This document shows positions 11,007 through 20,607 of a DNA stretch of 64,000 nt, one piece after another. The first letter of the stretch is position 1; the number at the start of each line of letters is the position of its first letter. The position numbers and the translations under genes are program-made. Below the pieces are notes generated by a model that ran no database searches, was not told the DNA's origin, and was given only the letters and a program-made list of their open reading frames with translations. Source of the stretch: an uncultured Acetatifactor sp. (lineage in GTDB: Bacteria > Bacillota > Clostridia > Lachnospirales > Lachnospiraceae); contig CANRLX010000005.1 in NCBI GenBank assembly GCA_947631615.1, forward strand, positions 1-64,000, in the 5' to 3' direction.

Positions 11007-11037
11007 AAAAAAGCGGCACACCCTTATGGTATGCCGC
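11007..11037 (-). terminator. Rho-independent terminator after cell-wall hydrolase
   Basis: GCGGCATACC-loop-GGTGTGCCGC followed by TTTTTT on the - strand. Confidence 0.75.
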
Positions 11038-11075
11038 CCGCCTGTCTGTTATACGCTTTTGGGAATCCAGGATTT

Positions 11076-12152
11076 CTAGTAGAACACGTGGTTTCCGATC
11101 ACCAGACCGTCGCGCCCGTCGTTTCTGCGGAAGTGGGTCATATCGCCCACATTGGAGGTCCCTGCGATCGCCTCCTGCGCCGCCTGCAGACAGCTGGAGG
11201 AATAGCTCCCCGCCTCGTACACGGAGTTTACCTTGCCGTTCATAGCAGGCGTAAACTGACCGGACGCGTAGATCACACCGTGGATGCTTCCGGGATATGC
11301 CCCGCTTCTGACACGGTTCATGACCACGGACGCAACTGCCAGCTGGCCCTCGTAGCCCTCGCCGCCGGCCTCGCACTGTATCAGCGCCGCCAACAGTCTC
11401 GCGCTGTCCGCATCGGTAGTGTACTCGCCGTAGTTTACATGACGCTTTGCCTCGCGCTCGGCCTCCTCGCGCGCCTTGATCTCATCCATCGTCTCGCCGG
11501 CATCGATCTGGAAGTCCAGCGTGACAAACTCGGCGGACACATAGCCGTCATCTCCCTCATAGTCGATGCAGACCCACTCCTCGTTGTCCGCGTTCACGAC
11601 GTCCATGATCTCCCCCTGGGGGAGAAGGCCGTAGACTGCGGAGTTGGGATCCGCCTCCGCGCGGACGCGCAGCGTCTGCGTATCGATGGTGGCGATCATT
11701 CTTCCCACCTCGTTCGCCAGCGCTCTCGCCTCTTCCCCAAAGAGAAGATACTCATCCGACGCCCAGCCCACTACATTGCCCGACTGCAGCAGAGTCCAGC
11801 CGTCGCGCCTGTCGAGGACGACGCCTCCGCAGTCCTTATACAGAAGGCCCACCTTCTCGGCATCCTCACTGGGTTCGCTCCTCACATTCAGCGTATTCTG
11901 CACATTCGCCATGACCAAGTTGGACTTTTCCTCCTCCGGAGCGCTCAGATCCAGATTGAGCGCTTTCGCCGTGGCGTTTATGATCTCTGTGGTGTCGTTG
12001 TCGCCGGGATCCAGAATCGCGGCAACGCCGCCGTTCATATCCACCAGATAATTACCGCTGCTGGCCTGTGCGGTCATACCTGCCTGCACTGTCATACACA
12101 GGGAAAAAGCAATCCCCAGAAGTGCGGCAGACACTTTCCTGCGTCCTGCCAT
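11076..12152 (-). CDS. Secreted cell-wall hydrolase: signal peptide, SH3-like repeats, SleB/CwlJ-type hydrolase domain
   Basis: Signal peptide; NVRSEPSEDAEKVGLL and RVRAEADPNSAVYGLLPQG (SH3b-like); LLAALIQCEAGGEGYEGQLAVASVVMNRVRSGAYPGSIHGVIYASGQFTP. Confidence 0.93.
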   Translation of the reverse strand: MAGRRKVSAALLGIAFSLCMTVQAGMTAQASSGNYLVDMNGGVAAILDPGDNDTTEIINATAKALNLDLSAPEEEKSNLVMANVQNTLNVRSEPSEDAEKVGLLYKDCGGVVLDRRDGWTLLQSGNVVGWASDEYLLFGEEARALANEVGRMIATIDTQTLRVRAEADPNSAVYGLLPQGEIMDVVNADNEEWVCIDYEGDDGYVSAEFVTLDFQIDAGETMDEIKAREEAEREAKRHVNYGEYTTDADSARLLAALIQCEAGGEGYEGQLAVASVVMNRVRSGAYPGSIHGVIYASGQFTPAMNGKVNSVYEAGSYSSSCLQAAQEAIAGTSNVGDMTHFRRNDGRDGLVIGNHVFY

Positions 12153-12219
12153 CTCACATTACCTCCAATAACAAAAACTCTCTATCCTTAACAAAGTTAT
12201 GACTCTTTCTTAATATTTT

Positions 12220-12245
12220 ATTACAACTTTGTTACATTTGTTACA
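12220..12245 (-). promoter_or_regulatory. WalR-box-like motif upstream of the cell-wall hydrolase
   Basis: - strand TGTAAC-AAA-TGTAAC-AAAGT-TGTAAT; the last two hexamers fit TGTWAH-N5-TGTWAH. Confidence 0.5.
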
Positions 12246-12326
12246 AAAGGTATGATAGCAGACCGATTTCTGTTTGTCAAGCACTAATCTGGAACTTCTG
12301 AATCCCCTCTCCCTTACCCCCGATTT

Positions 12327-13133
12327 TCACAGCCTTCTGGAGGTTTCGATGCAGGCCTCCACGGCATCCATGACCGCAGCCCGCAGCCCTTTTTCCTCCA
12401 GGACCTTCACCGCCTGGATCGTGGTGCCGCCGGGAGAACACACCATATCCTTCAGCACCCCCGGATGCTGCTTCGTCTCCAGCACCAGCCTGGCGCTCCC
12501 CAGCACCGCCTGCGCCGCGAACTCATACGCCTGCTGCCGGGGCATCCCCTCCGCCACGGCCTCGTCCGCCATCGCTTCTATAAAAAGAAAAACATACGCG
12601 GGGGCGCTCCCGCTGACTCCTACCACCACGTCCATCAGACGCTCCGGCACCACGCTGGCCTTGCCGAAGGATTCCAGCAGCAGCAGTACCTGGCCGAGCT
12701 CCTCCTCCGTCACGGTCTCCGCGGCACACACGCCGGTACAGCCCTCCAGCACCAGCGCGGGGGTATTGGGCATACACCGGATCAGCTTCCTGTCCTCTCC
12801 CCCAAACGCCTCCTTGAGATAAGCCAAATCCTTTCCTGCGGCAATGCTGACGATCAGAGTCTGGGGGCGCACCGCATCCCGTATCTCCTCGATCACCTCC
12901 GGAAGAAAGATCGGCTTGACCGCCAAAAATAAAATATCCGCCTGGGCCGCTGCCTGCGCGTTGCCGTCTGTTATCCGAATAGAAAACCGATCCCTGACCC
13001 GTTTCCTGGTCTCCTCCGTCCTGGCAAAGCCAAGGATATCCTCCGCCCTCACGACCCCCTTCTGCAGCATACCCCCGATCATAGCGGACGCCATATTTCC
13101 CAAGCCGATAAATCCTATTTTTCTGTCCTTCAC
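12327..13133 (-). CDS. proC: Pyrroline-5-carboxylate reductase
   Basis: IGFIGLGNMASAMIGGMLQKGVV, IRCMPNTPALVLEG, SSAPAYVF-like GSAPAYVFLFIEAMADEAVAEGM, PGGTTIQAVKVLEEKG. Confidence 0.95.
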   Translation of the reverse strand: MKDRKIGFIGLGNMASAMIGGMLQKGVVRAEDILGFARTEETRKRVRDRFSIRITDGNAQAAAQADILFLAVKPIFLPEVIEEIRDAVRPQTLIVSIAAGKDLAYLKEAFGGEDRKLIRCMPNTPALVLEGCTGVCAAETVTEEELGQVLLLLESFGKASVVPERLMDVVVGVSGSAPAYVFLFIEAMADEAVAEGMPRQQAYEFAAQAVLGSARLVLETKQHPGVLKDMVCSPGGTTIQAVKVLEEKGLRAAVMDAVEACIETSRRL

Positions 13134-13173
13134 CGTAACCGTCTCCTCTCTGACTTTTCCGGCTCACAGAGCC

Positions 13174-13273
13174 TTGCGCTCTATGAGTCTTGCTTTTTCT
13201 ATGAGTCTTACGTTTTATGCGCCTTACGTTCTATGAGCCTTACGTTTTCTGTGAGTCTTGCGTTTTATGCGCC
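13174..13273. repeat. Degenerate tandem array: 6 units (16/18/16/16/18/16 bp) = 2 x 50 bp
   Basis: - strand GGCGCATAAAACGCAA GACTCACAGAAAACGTAA GGCTCATAGAACGTAA GGCGCATAAAACGTAA GACTCATAGAAAAAGCAA GACTCATAGAGCGCAA. Confidence 0.9.
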
Positions 13274-14068
13274 GTTCCTTCTCTGCCGGTTTGCCTCATA
13301 CAAGAGCAGCGCTGCGGCGACTGCGGCATTGAGAGATTCCACCCGTCCCTCCATGGGGATCCGCAGACAGCTTTCCGCGCCGTCCAAAGCGGCCTCTGTC
13401 AGGCCGTTCCCCTCGTTTCCGATGAGAAACGCGGTGCCTTCCCGAAAGGAAAATGTGTCGTAACATGCGTTACCTTTCAGGTGCGCCGCATAGGTGTGGA
13501 TCCCGCGGGCCCGCAGCCCTCGGGCGGTCTCTGCCAGGTCGTCCACCGCAAGAAACGGCACCCGATATATGGATCCCATCGTCGCCCGTATGGTCTTTGG
13601 ATTATAAATATCAACCGTCTGGTTATTCATGATAACACCCGTTATTCCTGCGCCTTCTCCGGTTCTCAGGATCGTGCCCAGATTGCCCGGGTCCTGCAGA
13701 TTCTCCAACAGTACCAAAAGCGGCTCCCTCCCTTGCAGCAGCTCCTCCAGCGTGTAATGGGGACGCCGCAGCACGGTCAGGATGCCCTGGGGCGTCTGCG
13801 TGTCCGATATGCGGCGAAACAGCCCATCCTCCACCGCTTCATAGCCGGACTGCCGCAGTTTCTCCGACAAAGCCGGCGCAAGCTCTCCCAAGAGCAGCTT
13901 CTCTTCCAGGCTTCGAGCGAGATACACCTCCCGTATCCAGTCGGGCGGCGCCTCCTCATACATCTTGGGCCCCTCCGCCAGAAAGATATCGTCCCTCTCC
14001 CGCTCCCGTGCCTTTCTCTGCCACTGGAGGATCTGCTTGATCCTCGGATTGGCGGCGCTTGTGATCAT
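13265..14068 (-). CDS. SpoU/TrmH-family RNA 2'-O-methyltransferase
   Basis: LVLLENLQDPGNLGTILRTGEGAGITGVIMN, AFLIGNEGNGLTEAAL, IPMEGRVESLNAAVAAALLLYE; MITSAANPRIKQIL start preferred over 14113. Confidence 0.93.
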   Translation of the reverse strand: MITSAANPRIKQILQWQRKARERERDDIFLAEGPKMYEEAPPDWIREVYLARSLEEKLLLGELAPALSEKLRQSGYEAVEDGLFRRISDTQTPQGILTVLRRPHYTLEELLQGREPLLVLLENLQDPGNLGTILRTGEGAGITGVIMNNQTVDIYNPKTIRATMGSIYRVPFLAVDDLAETARGLRARGIHTYAAHLKGNACYDTFSFREGTAFLIGNEGNGLTEAALDGAESCLRIPMEGRVESLNAAVAAALLLYEANRQRRNGA

Positions 14069-14196
14069 ATCTGTAATCTCCTCATTCACAAACGGAGCGA
14101 CCTCTTCTGTCAAAGGGCCGCTCTCGTGTTTCCTCCGCGCGCCTATGCGCTATCCGATCCGACAGCAGGCACACGTATTCTTTCTATAATAATATG

Positions 14197-15165
14197 CTAC
14201 AGTAATTGTGCCACCTCAAATTGATATTCGTCGATGCTCTTCTCCATATTCAGCGCCGCCTCAATATCGAAGTCCACAAACTCTCCATGCTGATAACCGA
14301 CCACCCGGTTGGTCTTTCCCTTCAGCATGATATCCACCGCGTAGGCCCCCATGATGGAGGCGTAATAGCGGTCCTTCGCCGTGGGGCTGCCGCCTCGCTG
14401 CATGTACCCCAGAATGGTGGCCCGGGTCTCAATGCCGGTGGCGGCCTCGATCCTCCGCGCCATGGAGGTGGAGTGCCCGATCCCCTCCGCATTGATGATA
14501 ATATGATGCGTCTTGCCCTTTTTGCGGTTTGCTATAATGTTGTTGATGATCATCTGCTCATTGAAATCGTATTTCTCGGGCAGAAGAATATCCTCCGCGC
14601 CGTTGGCGATGCCGCACCAGAGGGCGATGTAGCCGGCGTGACGCCCCATCACCTCGATAATACTGCATCTCTCATGGGAAGAAGAGGTGTCCTTCACCTT
14701 GTCTATGGCATTCATAGCCGTATTCACGGCCGTGTCAAAACCGATGGTGTAGTCGGTGCAGGCAATGTCAAGATCGATGGTGCCCGGCAGCCCAATGGTA
14801 TTGATGCCGTTCCTGGACAGCGCCTGCGCCCCTCGGTAGGAGCCGTCGCCTCCGATCACCACGATGCCGTCGATCTCATGCTTTCTGCAGATGTCCGCGC
14901 CCTTCTTCTGGCCCTCCGGCGTCTTAAACTCCAGACACCTGGCCGTTCCCAAAATCGTGCCGCCGCGCTGGATGATCTCCGAGACGCTGCGCGCCTCCAT
15001 GTCAACGATCTCCTCGTTCAAAAGGCCCTGATATCCCTTTTTGATTCCCTTGACCTTCAGGCCCCTGGCGAGAGCGGTGCGGACAACCGCGCGGATCGCC
15101 GCGTTCATGCCCGGCGCGTCACCGCCGCTTGTCAAAACGCCGATCGTCTTAATCTCTTTTGCCAT
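14197..15165 (-). CDS. pfkA: ATP-dependent 6-phosphofructokinase
   Basis: IGVLTSGGDAPGMNAAIRAVVR, VIGGDGSYRGAQAL, GLPGTIDLDIACTDYTIGFDTAVNT; start MAKEIKTIG with AGGAGG. Confidence 0.96.
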   Translation of the reverse strand: MAKEIKTIGVLTSGGDAPGMNAAIRAVVRTALARGLKVKGIKKGYQGLLNEEIVDMEARSVSEIIQRGGTILGTARCLEFKTPEGQKKGADICRKHEIDGIVVIGGDGSYRGAQALSRNGINTIGLPGTIDLDIACTDYTIGFDTAVNTAMNAIDKVKDTSSSHERCSIIEVMGRHAGYIALWCGIANGAEDILLPEKYDFNEQMIINNIIANRKKGKTHHIIINAEGIGHSTSMARRIEAATGIETRATILGYMQRGGSPTAKDRYYASIMGAYAVDIMLKGKTNRVVGYQHGEFVDFDIEAALNMEKSIDEYQFEVAQLL

Positions 15166-15251
15166 GACGTTACCTCCTAACAAGCCTCTGTCTACTCTGT
15201 CTATTTTGTCACACAATTCACCCTTTGACTTCTTAAATTTTAACCCTTTTT

Positions 15252-18200
15252 TTAACGGTTTTCAATAGCTTTCGTCAGGAAACGGACATTTTCCTCTCCA
15301 AACAGCCCGCTCAGACGCACCCTCAAAGCCTCGTCGGCCTGGACCCGTCTGTTGGCCGGAAGGATCTTGAAGGTCTTGTCGCTGTTTAAATAGATCACCA
15401 CATTGTCGCGTCCGGCCGAATCCGCGATCGCGGCGAAAAGCTCCTTCTCCCGGGCCGCATAGCCTGCGGCATCCTCGAACCGTATCCAGACCCCCTCAGG
15501 CGCCTTCGCCGCCTTCCGGGGAGCCCTGTCCTTCCCCTGCTCCTGTCCTGCCCGGGCTTCTTCCCCCTGCCCCTCCGACCCTCGGGTCCCCTTCCCCGGG
15601 CTGCGGCCTCCGGCATTGTCATAGCCCCGCCCTCTGCCGTCGGAGTCCCGCTTGTCTGCAAAGAGCTCCCCCGCGGGCTTGGCCGCGGCCTCCTCAAAGG
15701 TCACGACCTGCCCGCAGATCAGCCTGGCGTCCCTGTCCTCCTCCACCGCGGCCCGCCCACGGATAAACACCTTGGCATCCTCCACGAGCATACCGCCGAA
15801 GCGCTCATAGTCCTGGGGAAACACGATGACCTCCACGACCCCCACCAGATCCTCCAGGGTCAAAAAAGCCATCATCTTATCGTGCTTGGTGTACTTTATG
15901 TTCTTGTCCGTGATGATCCCTCCCACCACGACGCGCGACTCATCCCGCACGCGCGCGGTGCCGATCTCCTCATCCAGGGCAAAATCGTTGGTGTTGTTGG
16001 TGGTCACGCGCTCCCAGAGCTCCTGATATTCCTCCAGCGGATGCCCGCTGATGTAGATCCCCAGGACCTCCTTCTCAAAGGCAAGCCGCATCTCCTTGCT
16101 GTACTCCCCCACGTCCGGCATTTTGACGTCAAACTCCTCTCGGGACTCCTCCCCGGCGATGTCAAAGAGCGAAATCTGCCCCGCCAGATTATTCTTTTTG
16201 TCCTTTGTGATGCGATCCATAATCTGGGCGTATACGCTCATATACTGCTTCCTGGTGCCTCCCAGGCTGTCCATAGCTCCCGCCTTGATCAGATTTTCTA
16301 TGAGGCGCTTATTCACTTCCGTGCCCGCCACCCTGGTGATAAAGTCCTTCAGATTGACGAAAGGCCCCCGTTTTCTGCGCTCCTCCACGATGCTGTCGAT
16401 GGCGGGGCGGCCCGCTCCCCGTATGGCTGTCAGCGCGTACCGGATGCCCTCTCCGGACACGGAAAAGCCGCTCTGTCCCTCGTTGATGTCGGGGGGAAGC
16501 AGCGGGATCCCCATGCTGCGGCAGGTGAGGATATATTCGGAAACCTTCTTGGTATTGTCTATCACGGAGGTGAGAAGCGCCGCCATAAACTCCACCGGAT
16601 AATAATATTTCAGATACGCCGTCTGATATGCCACCACGGCGTAGCAGGCCGCGTGGGATTTGTTGAAGGCATACTTGGCGAAGTCCATCATGTCGTCGTA
16701 GATCTGCTTCGCCGTCTGTTCCTCGATGCCGTTGGCGATGCAGCCCTTCACGCCCTCCTGCTCGTTGCCGTAGATAAAGTTGGCCCGCTCCTTCTCCATG
16801 ACGGCCTGTTTTTTCTTGCTCATAGCCCGACGCACCAGGTCGCTTCGCCCCAGCGTGTAGCCGCCCAGATCGCGCACGATCTGCATCACCTGCTCCTGAT
16901 ACACGATGCACCCGTAGGTGGGCGCGAGGATCGGCTCCAGCTGCGGGCAGGAATACGTGACGTCCTTGTGATTGTTCTTTCCCTTGATATATTTCGGGAT
17001 GAAATCCATGGGCCCGGGGCGATACAGAGAGATGCCGGCGATCACGTCCTCCAGGCTCTGCGGGTGCAGCTCCTTCATAAAGTTTTTCATGCCGCCGCTC
17101 TCCAGCTGGAACACGCCCTCCGTCTTTCCGGTCCCCAGAGAGTCCAGTATCTTTTTGTCGTCGTAGTCTATATGCTCCATATCAATGTGGATCCCCCGGT
17201 CCTCCTCCACGAACCGGACGGCGTCGTGGATCACCGTGAGCGTGCGAAGTCCCAGAAAATCCATCTTGAGAAGCCCCAGCTCCTCCAGGGTGGTCATCGT
17301 GAACTGAGTCACGATGGAGCCGTCCGATCCCCGGGAGAGCGGCACAAACTCATCCGCCGCCTTCTGGCAGATCACCACGCCGGCTGCGTGCATGGAGGTG
17401 TGCCGGGGCAGGCCCTCCAGGCGCTTGCACATGTCGATCAGCCGCGTAACGCTCTCGTCCTCCCGATAGAGCCGTCTCAGCTCCGGATTGACCTCCAGCG
17501 CCCGATCCAGCGTGATATTTAACTCGTTCGGTATCATCTTTGCGATAGAATCGGTGAGCGCATAGGGCAGATCCATCACGCGCCCCACATCCCGTACCAC
17601 TCCCTTTGCCGCCAGCGTTCCGAAGGTGACGATCTGCACCACCTTGTCCTCCCCGTACTTGCGGCTCACGTAATCGATCACCTCCTGCCTGCGCTCGTAG
17701 CAGAAATCCACGTCGATATCCGGCATGGACACCCGCTCCGGATTCAGGAAACGCTCAAACAGCAGGTTGTATTTGATCGGATCGATGTCGGTGATCTTCA
17801 GACAGTAGGACACAATGCTTCCCGCCGCGGACCCGCGCCCCGGCCCCACGGGAATGTCATTTTTTCTGGCGTAATTGATAAAATCCCACACGATCAGAAA
17901 ATAGTCCACGTACCCCATGGTGCGGATGACGCCCAGCTCATAATCCAGCCGCTCCCGCAGCGTCTGACCGGTGTCGCCCGCCGGCAGGTCCTCCTCTTTA
18001 TACCGCTCCCGCAGCCCGTCCGTGCACAGCTTGTTCAGATACCCCCACGCGTCGTACCCCTCCGGCACCTCAAACTTCGGCAGCTTCGTCACGCCAAACT
18101 CGATCTCCACATGGCAGCGGTCCGCGATGCGCTGGGTGTTCTCCACCGCCTCCCAGGCATAGGGAAACAGCGCTTTCATCTCCTCCTCGCTCTTGACGTA

Positions 18201-18929
18201 ATACTGGCCGCCCTCATAGCGCATACGGTCCTCGTCCGCCAGCCTCTTGCCGGTCTGGAGACACAGAAGGATATCGTGGGCGTCCACATCCTCCGCATAG
18301 GTGTAGTGCACGTCGTTGGTGACCACCAGGGGAATATCCAGCTCCCTGCTCATCTTCATGAGCTCCATGTTTACGATGCGCTGCTCCGGTATGCCGTGAT
18401 CCTGCATCTCCAGAAAAAAATTTCCCTTGCCAAAGCAGGCCTCGTATTTCAACGCGGCTTTCCTCGCCTCATCCGTCAGCCCCTTGACGATACAGCGCTG
18501 CACCTCCCCCGCCAAACAGGCCGACAGCGCGATGATGCCCTCGTGAAATTGGTTCAGGATCTCCATGTCCACGCGGGGGCGGTAGTAATACCCCTCCGTA
18601 AAGCCGCGGCTCACGATCTTCATCAGATTGGCATATCCGGTGTTGTTCTCCGCAAGGAGCACCAGGTGGTAATAGCGATCCTCCCCTCCGGCAGTCTCCT
18701 TGTCAAAACGGGAGTTCGGAGCCACATAGACCTCACAGCCCAGGATGGGTTTAATCCCTTCCGCCCTGGCAGCCCGGTAAAAGTCAATGACTCCGTACAT
18801 CACACCGTGGTCGGTGATCGCCGCGCTGTCCATCCCAAGCTCCTTGACCCGGGAGACATATTCCTTGATCTTATTGGAACCGTCCAGCAGAGAGTACTCT
18901 GTGTGAACGTGCAAATGCGCAAATGCCAT
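15252..18929 (-). CDS. dnaE: DNA polymerase III subunit alpha
   Basis: 1225 aa; PHP domain FAHLHVHTEYSLLDG, PVGPGRGSAAGSIVSYCL, PDIDVDFCYERR, RPGPMDFIPKYI. Confidence 0.97.
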   Translation of the reverse strand: MAFAHLHVHTEYSLLDGSNKIKEYVSRVKELGMDSAAITDHGVMYGVIDFYRAARAEGIKPILGCEVYVAPNSRFDKETAGGEDRYYHLVLLAENNTGYANLMKIVSRGFTEGYYYRPRVDMEILNQFHEGIIALSACLAGEVQRCIVKGLTDEARKAALKYEACFGKGNFFLEMQDHGIPEQRIVNMELMKMSRELDIPLVVTNDVHYTYAEDVDAHDILLCLQTGKRLADEDRMRYEGGQYYVKSEEEMKALFPYAWEAVENTQRIADRCHVEIEFGVTKLPKFEVPEGYDAWGYLNKLCTDGLRERYKEEDLPAGDTGQTLRERLDYELGVIRTMGYVDYFLIVWDFINYARKNDIPVGPGRGSAAGSIVSYCLKITDIDPIKYNLLFERFLNPERVSMPDIDVDFCYERRQEVIDYVSRKYGEDKVVQIVTFGTLAAKGVVRDVGRVMDLPYALTDSIAKMIPNELNITLDRALEVNPELRRLYREDESVTRLIDMCKRLEGLPRHTSMHAAGVVICQKAADEFVPLSRGSDGSIVTQFTMTTLEELGLLKMDFLGLRTLTVIHDAVRFVEEDRGIHIDMEHIDYDDKKILDSLGTGKTEGVFQLESGGMKNFMKELHPQSLEDVIAGISLYRPGPMDFIPKYIKGKNNHKDVTYSCPQLEPILAPTYGCIVYQEQVMQIVRDLGGYTLGRSDLVRRAMSKKKQAVMEKERANFIYGNEQEGVKGCIANGIEEQTAKQIYDDMMDFAKYAFNKSHAACYAVVAYQTAYLKYYYPVEFMAALLTSVIDNTKKVSEYILTCRSMGIPLLPPDINEGQSGFSVSGEGIRYALTAIRGAGRPAIDSIVEERRKRGPFVNLKDFITRVAGTEVNKRLIENLIKAGAMDSLGGTRKQYMSVYAQIMDRITKDKKNNLAGQISLFDIAGEESREEFDVKMPDVGEYSKEMRLAFEKEVLGIYISGHPLEEYQELWERVTTNNTNDFALDEEIGTARVRDESRVVVGGIITDKNIKYTKHDKMMAFLTLEDLVGVVEVIVFPQDYERFGGMLVEDAKVFIRGRAAVEEDRDARLICGQVVTFEEAAAKPAGELFADKRDSDGRGRGYDNAGGRSPGKGTRGSEGQGEEARAGQEQGKDRAPRKAAKAPEGVWIRFEDAAGYAAREKELFAAIADSAGRDNVVIYLNSDKTFKILPANRRVQADEALRVRLSGLFGEENVRFLTKAIENR

Positions 18930-18990
18930 ACCTAAGACTCCTTCTATTCTTCCTCTTTTCCCCTGCAGCCGTCCCCGCCCTCACACAGGG

Positions 18991-20607
18991 TCATCTCCCT
19001 CTCTCATACACCACCAGATCCGCGTCTCTCCCCAGCTCAAGGTACCCCCTCTCTCTACAGAGCCTGTCCACCTCTCCGCCAGGCGGCGCGGCGATATAAC
19101 GGCTCTGTAGGGTGTCAAAATGCTCCGTCACATATTGCAGCTCACAGCAGCTAATCCCCATTCCCTTGGGCAGGGCGTACAGAAGCTGCCATTTCGTGAC
19201 GACGGCCTCGTCCCCCACCGCGTCACTCAGGGTCCAGATGATCACGTTCTGGAAGCTGGGGGCCTCCCGCTCCAGCCGGATGCCCTCCTCCAAACATTCC
19301 CGCCAGGCCTCCACCTGCGCCTCCCGCTCCCGGGTCACATAGGGGACCTGATAATCGTAGGGATCCACCGCCTTATAGCTGTAGAGATACGCAAAGAGGG
19401 CCCCCAGCAGAACCGCCTTTTTAAACGCCCTTGTCTCCATCAGGCTGACCACAAAGATCCCCACCGCGATAAAGGTGAGCAGATGCTTGCTTCCCTCGGT
19501 GAGCTTGTACATGAGAAGCAGCGCGGCGAGCATAGCCACAAAGCAAAATGCCAGGTGTCCCTCGATCAATAATTTGTCGGGGAGGGAGATCCTCTCCCCT
19601 TCTGCTGCCTTCGTCTCCCCGGCAAGGCCGCCCTTTCCCTTAAAAAAATCAGCGAAGGTCTGCCCCAAAAGCACCGCCGTCATCGCCAGATATCCGCCAA
19701 AGAAAGCCCCCGAAGCCAGCCCGCTGCGAAAGCCTTCCACGGTGTATCTGCAGAAGCTCTTTCCCTTCCAATACAGCGTTCCAAAGAAATTGTGGATTCC
19801 GGCGCCGATCCCCTCCCGAAAAAAGGTAGTGATCCAGTCCGTAAAAAAGAGCGGCGTAAAATATTCCGCCCCAAGATAATGCTTGATCCAGGCATAACCG
19901 CCCAATGTCGCCGCAAACAGGACGCCGGAGCCCACGAGCCCCACCCATTTTTTGCGGCGCATCCACAGATACGCGGGAAGCAGCATAAATAAGAGCATAT
20001 AGGGACGCATCAAAGTCAGCGCGCCGGAGATGCCAAAGAGCGCGGCCAGCTTCCATCCGCTCTCTCTTCGCAGGAAATTCAAAGCAATTCCATAAAAGAG
20101 GATCAGGAGGGAAAAACAAATCACCTCCGGCATACCCGAGAGTATATAGCGCACATTCAGCGGAAACAGGCAAAAGAGAAACGCCAGTACCCCCAGCTGC
20201 CTCCAGGTGGGCCGCACAAGCCACACAAAGAAAAAGCAGGCAAGCGTCATCAAAAAAAGATTGCAGATGATGGGGGACATCAGATTCCAGCCGAACAAAA
20301 GCCCCCACAGGATCCAGGGGAACACCAGCACCGGACTCCACGCCGCAAAGGACAGCCTGAGCGCATGACTCTCGTTAAAACCGAAATACCCCTGAGGGAA
20401 GCCGTAATTCACGATCCCCTCCACCTGTTTAAAGTAAAACAACTCATCGTTCCACTCGGAGCAGGGCAGATAGACCTCCCCGATCCCTCTTCCCTGCACG
20501 GCGCAGTACACCAGGCAGCAGAGCAAGGGCAGAAAAGCCATAAACACCGCCTTGCCAAATGTCACATACCGCTTATCCCTCTTCCACCAGTCCGCAAACC
20601 GTCTCAT
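18991..20607 (-). CDS. Multi-pass membrane protein, GT-C-like
   Basis: 538 aa hydrophobic ORF overlapping the adjacent GT2 gene by 4 nt. Confidence 0.7.
   Translation of the reverse strand: MRRFADWWKRDKRYVTFGKAVFMAFLPLLCCLVYCAVQGRGIGEVYLPCSEWNDELFYFKQVEGIVNYGFPQGYFGFNESHALRLSFAAWSPVLVFPWILWGLLFGWNLMSPIICNLFLMTLACFFFVWLVRPTWRQLGVLAFLFCLFPLNVRYILSGMPEVICFSLLILFYGIALNFLRRESGWKLAALFGISGALTLMRPYMLLFMLLPAYLWMRRKKWVGLVGSGVLFAATLGGYAWIKHYLGAEYFTPLFFTDWITTFFREGIGAGIHNFFGTLYWKGKSFCRYTVEGFRSGLASGAFFGGYLAMTAVLLGQTFADFFKGKGGLAGETKAAEGERISLPDKLLIEGHLAFCFVAMLAALLLMYKLTEGSKHLLTFIAVGIFVVSLMETRAFKKAVLLGALFAYLYSYKAVDPYDYQVPYVTREREAQVEAWRECLEEGIRLEREAPSFQNVIIWTLSDAVGDEAVVTKWQLLYALPKGMGISCCELQYVTEHFDTLQSRYIAAPPGGEVDRLCRERGYLELGRDADLVVYERGR

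Noticed and set aside
15882-17522. 546 aa + strand ORF antisense to dnaE
   Set aside because: Codon-bias artefact opposite an unambiguous dnaE.
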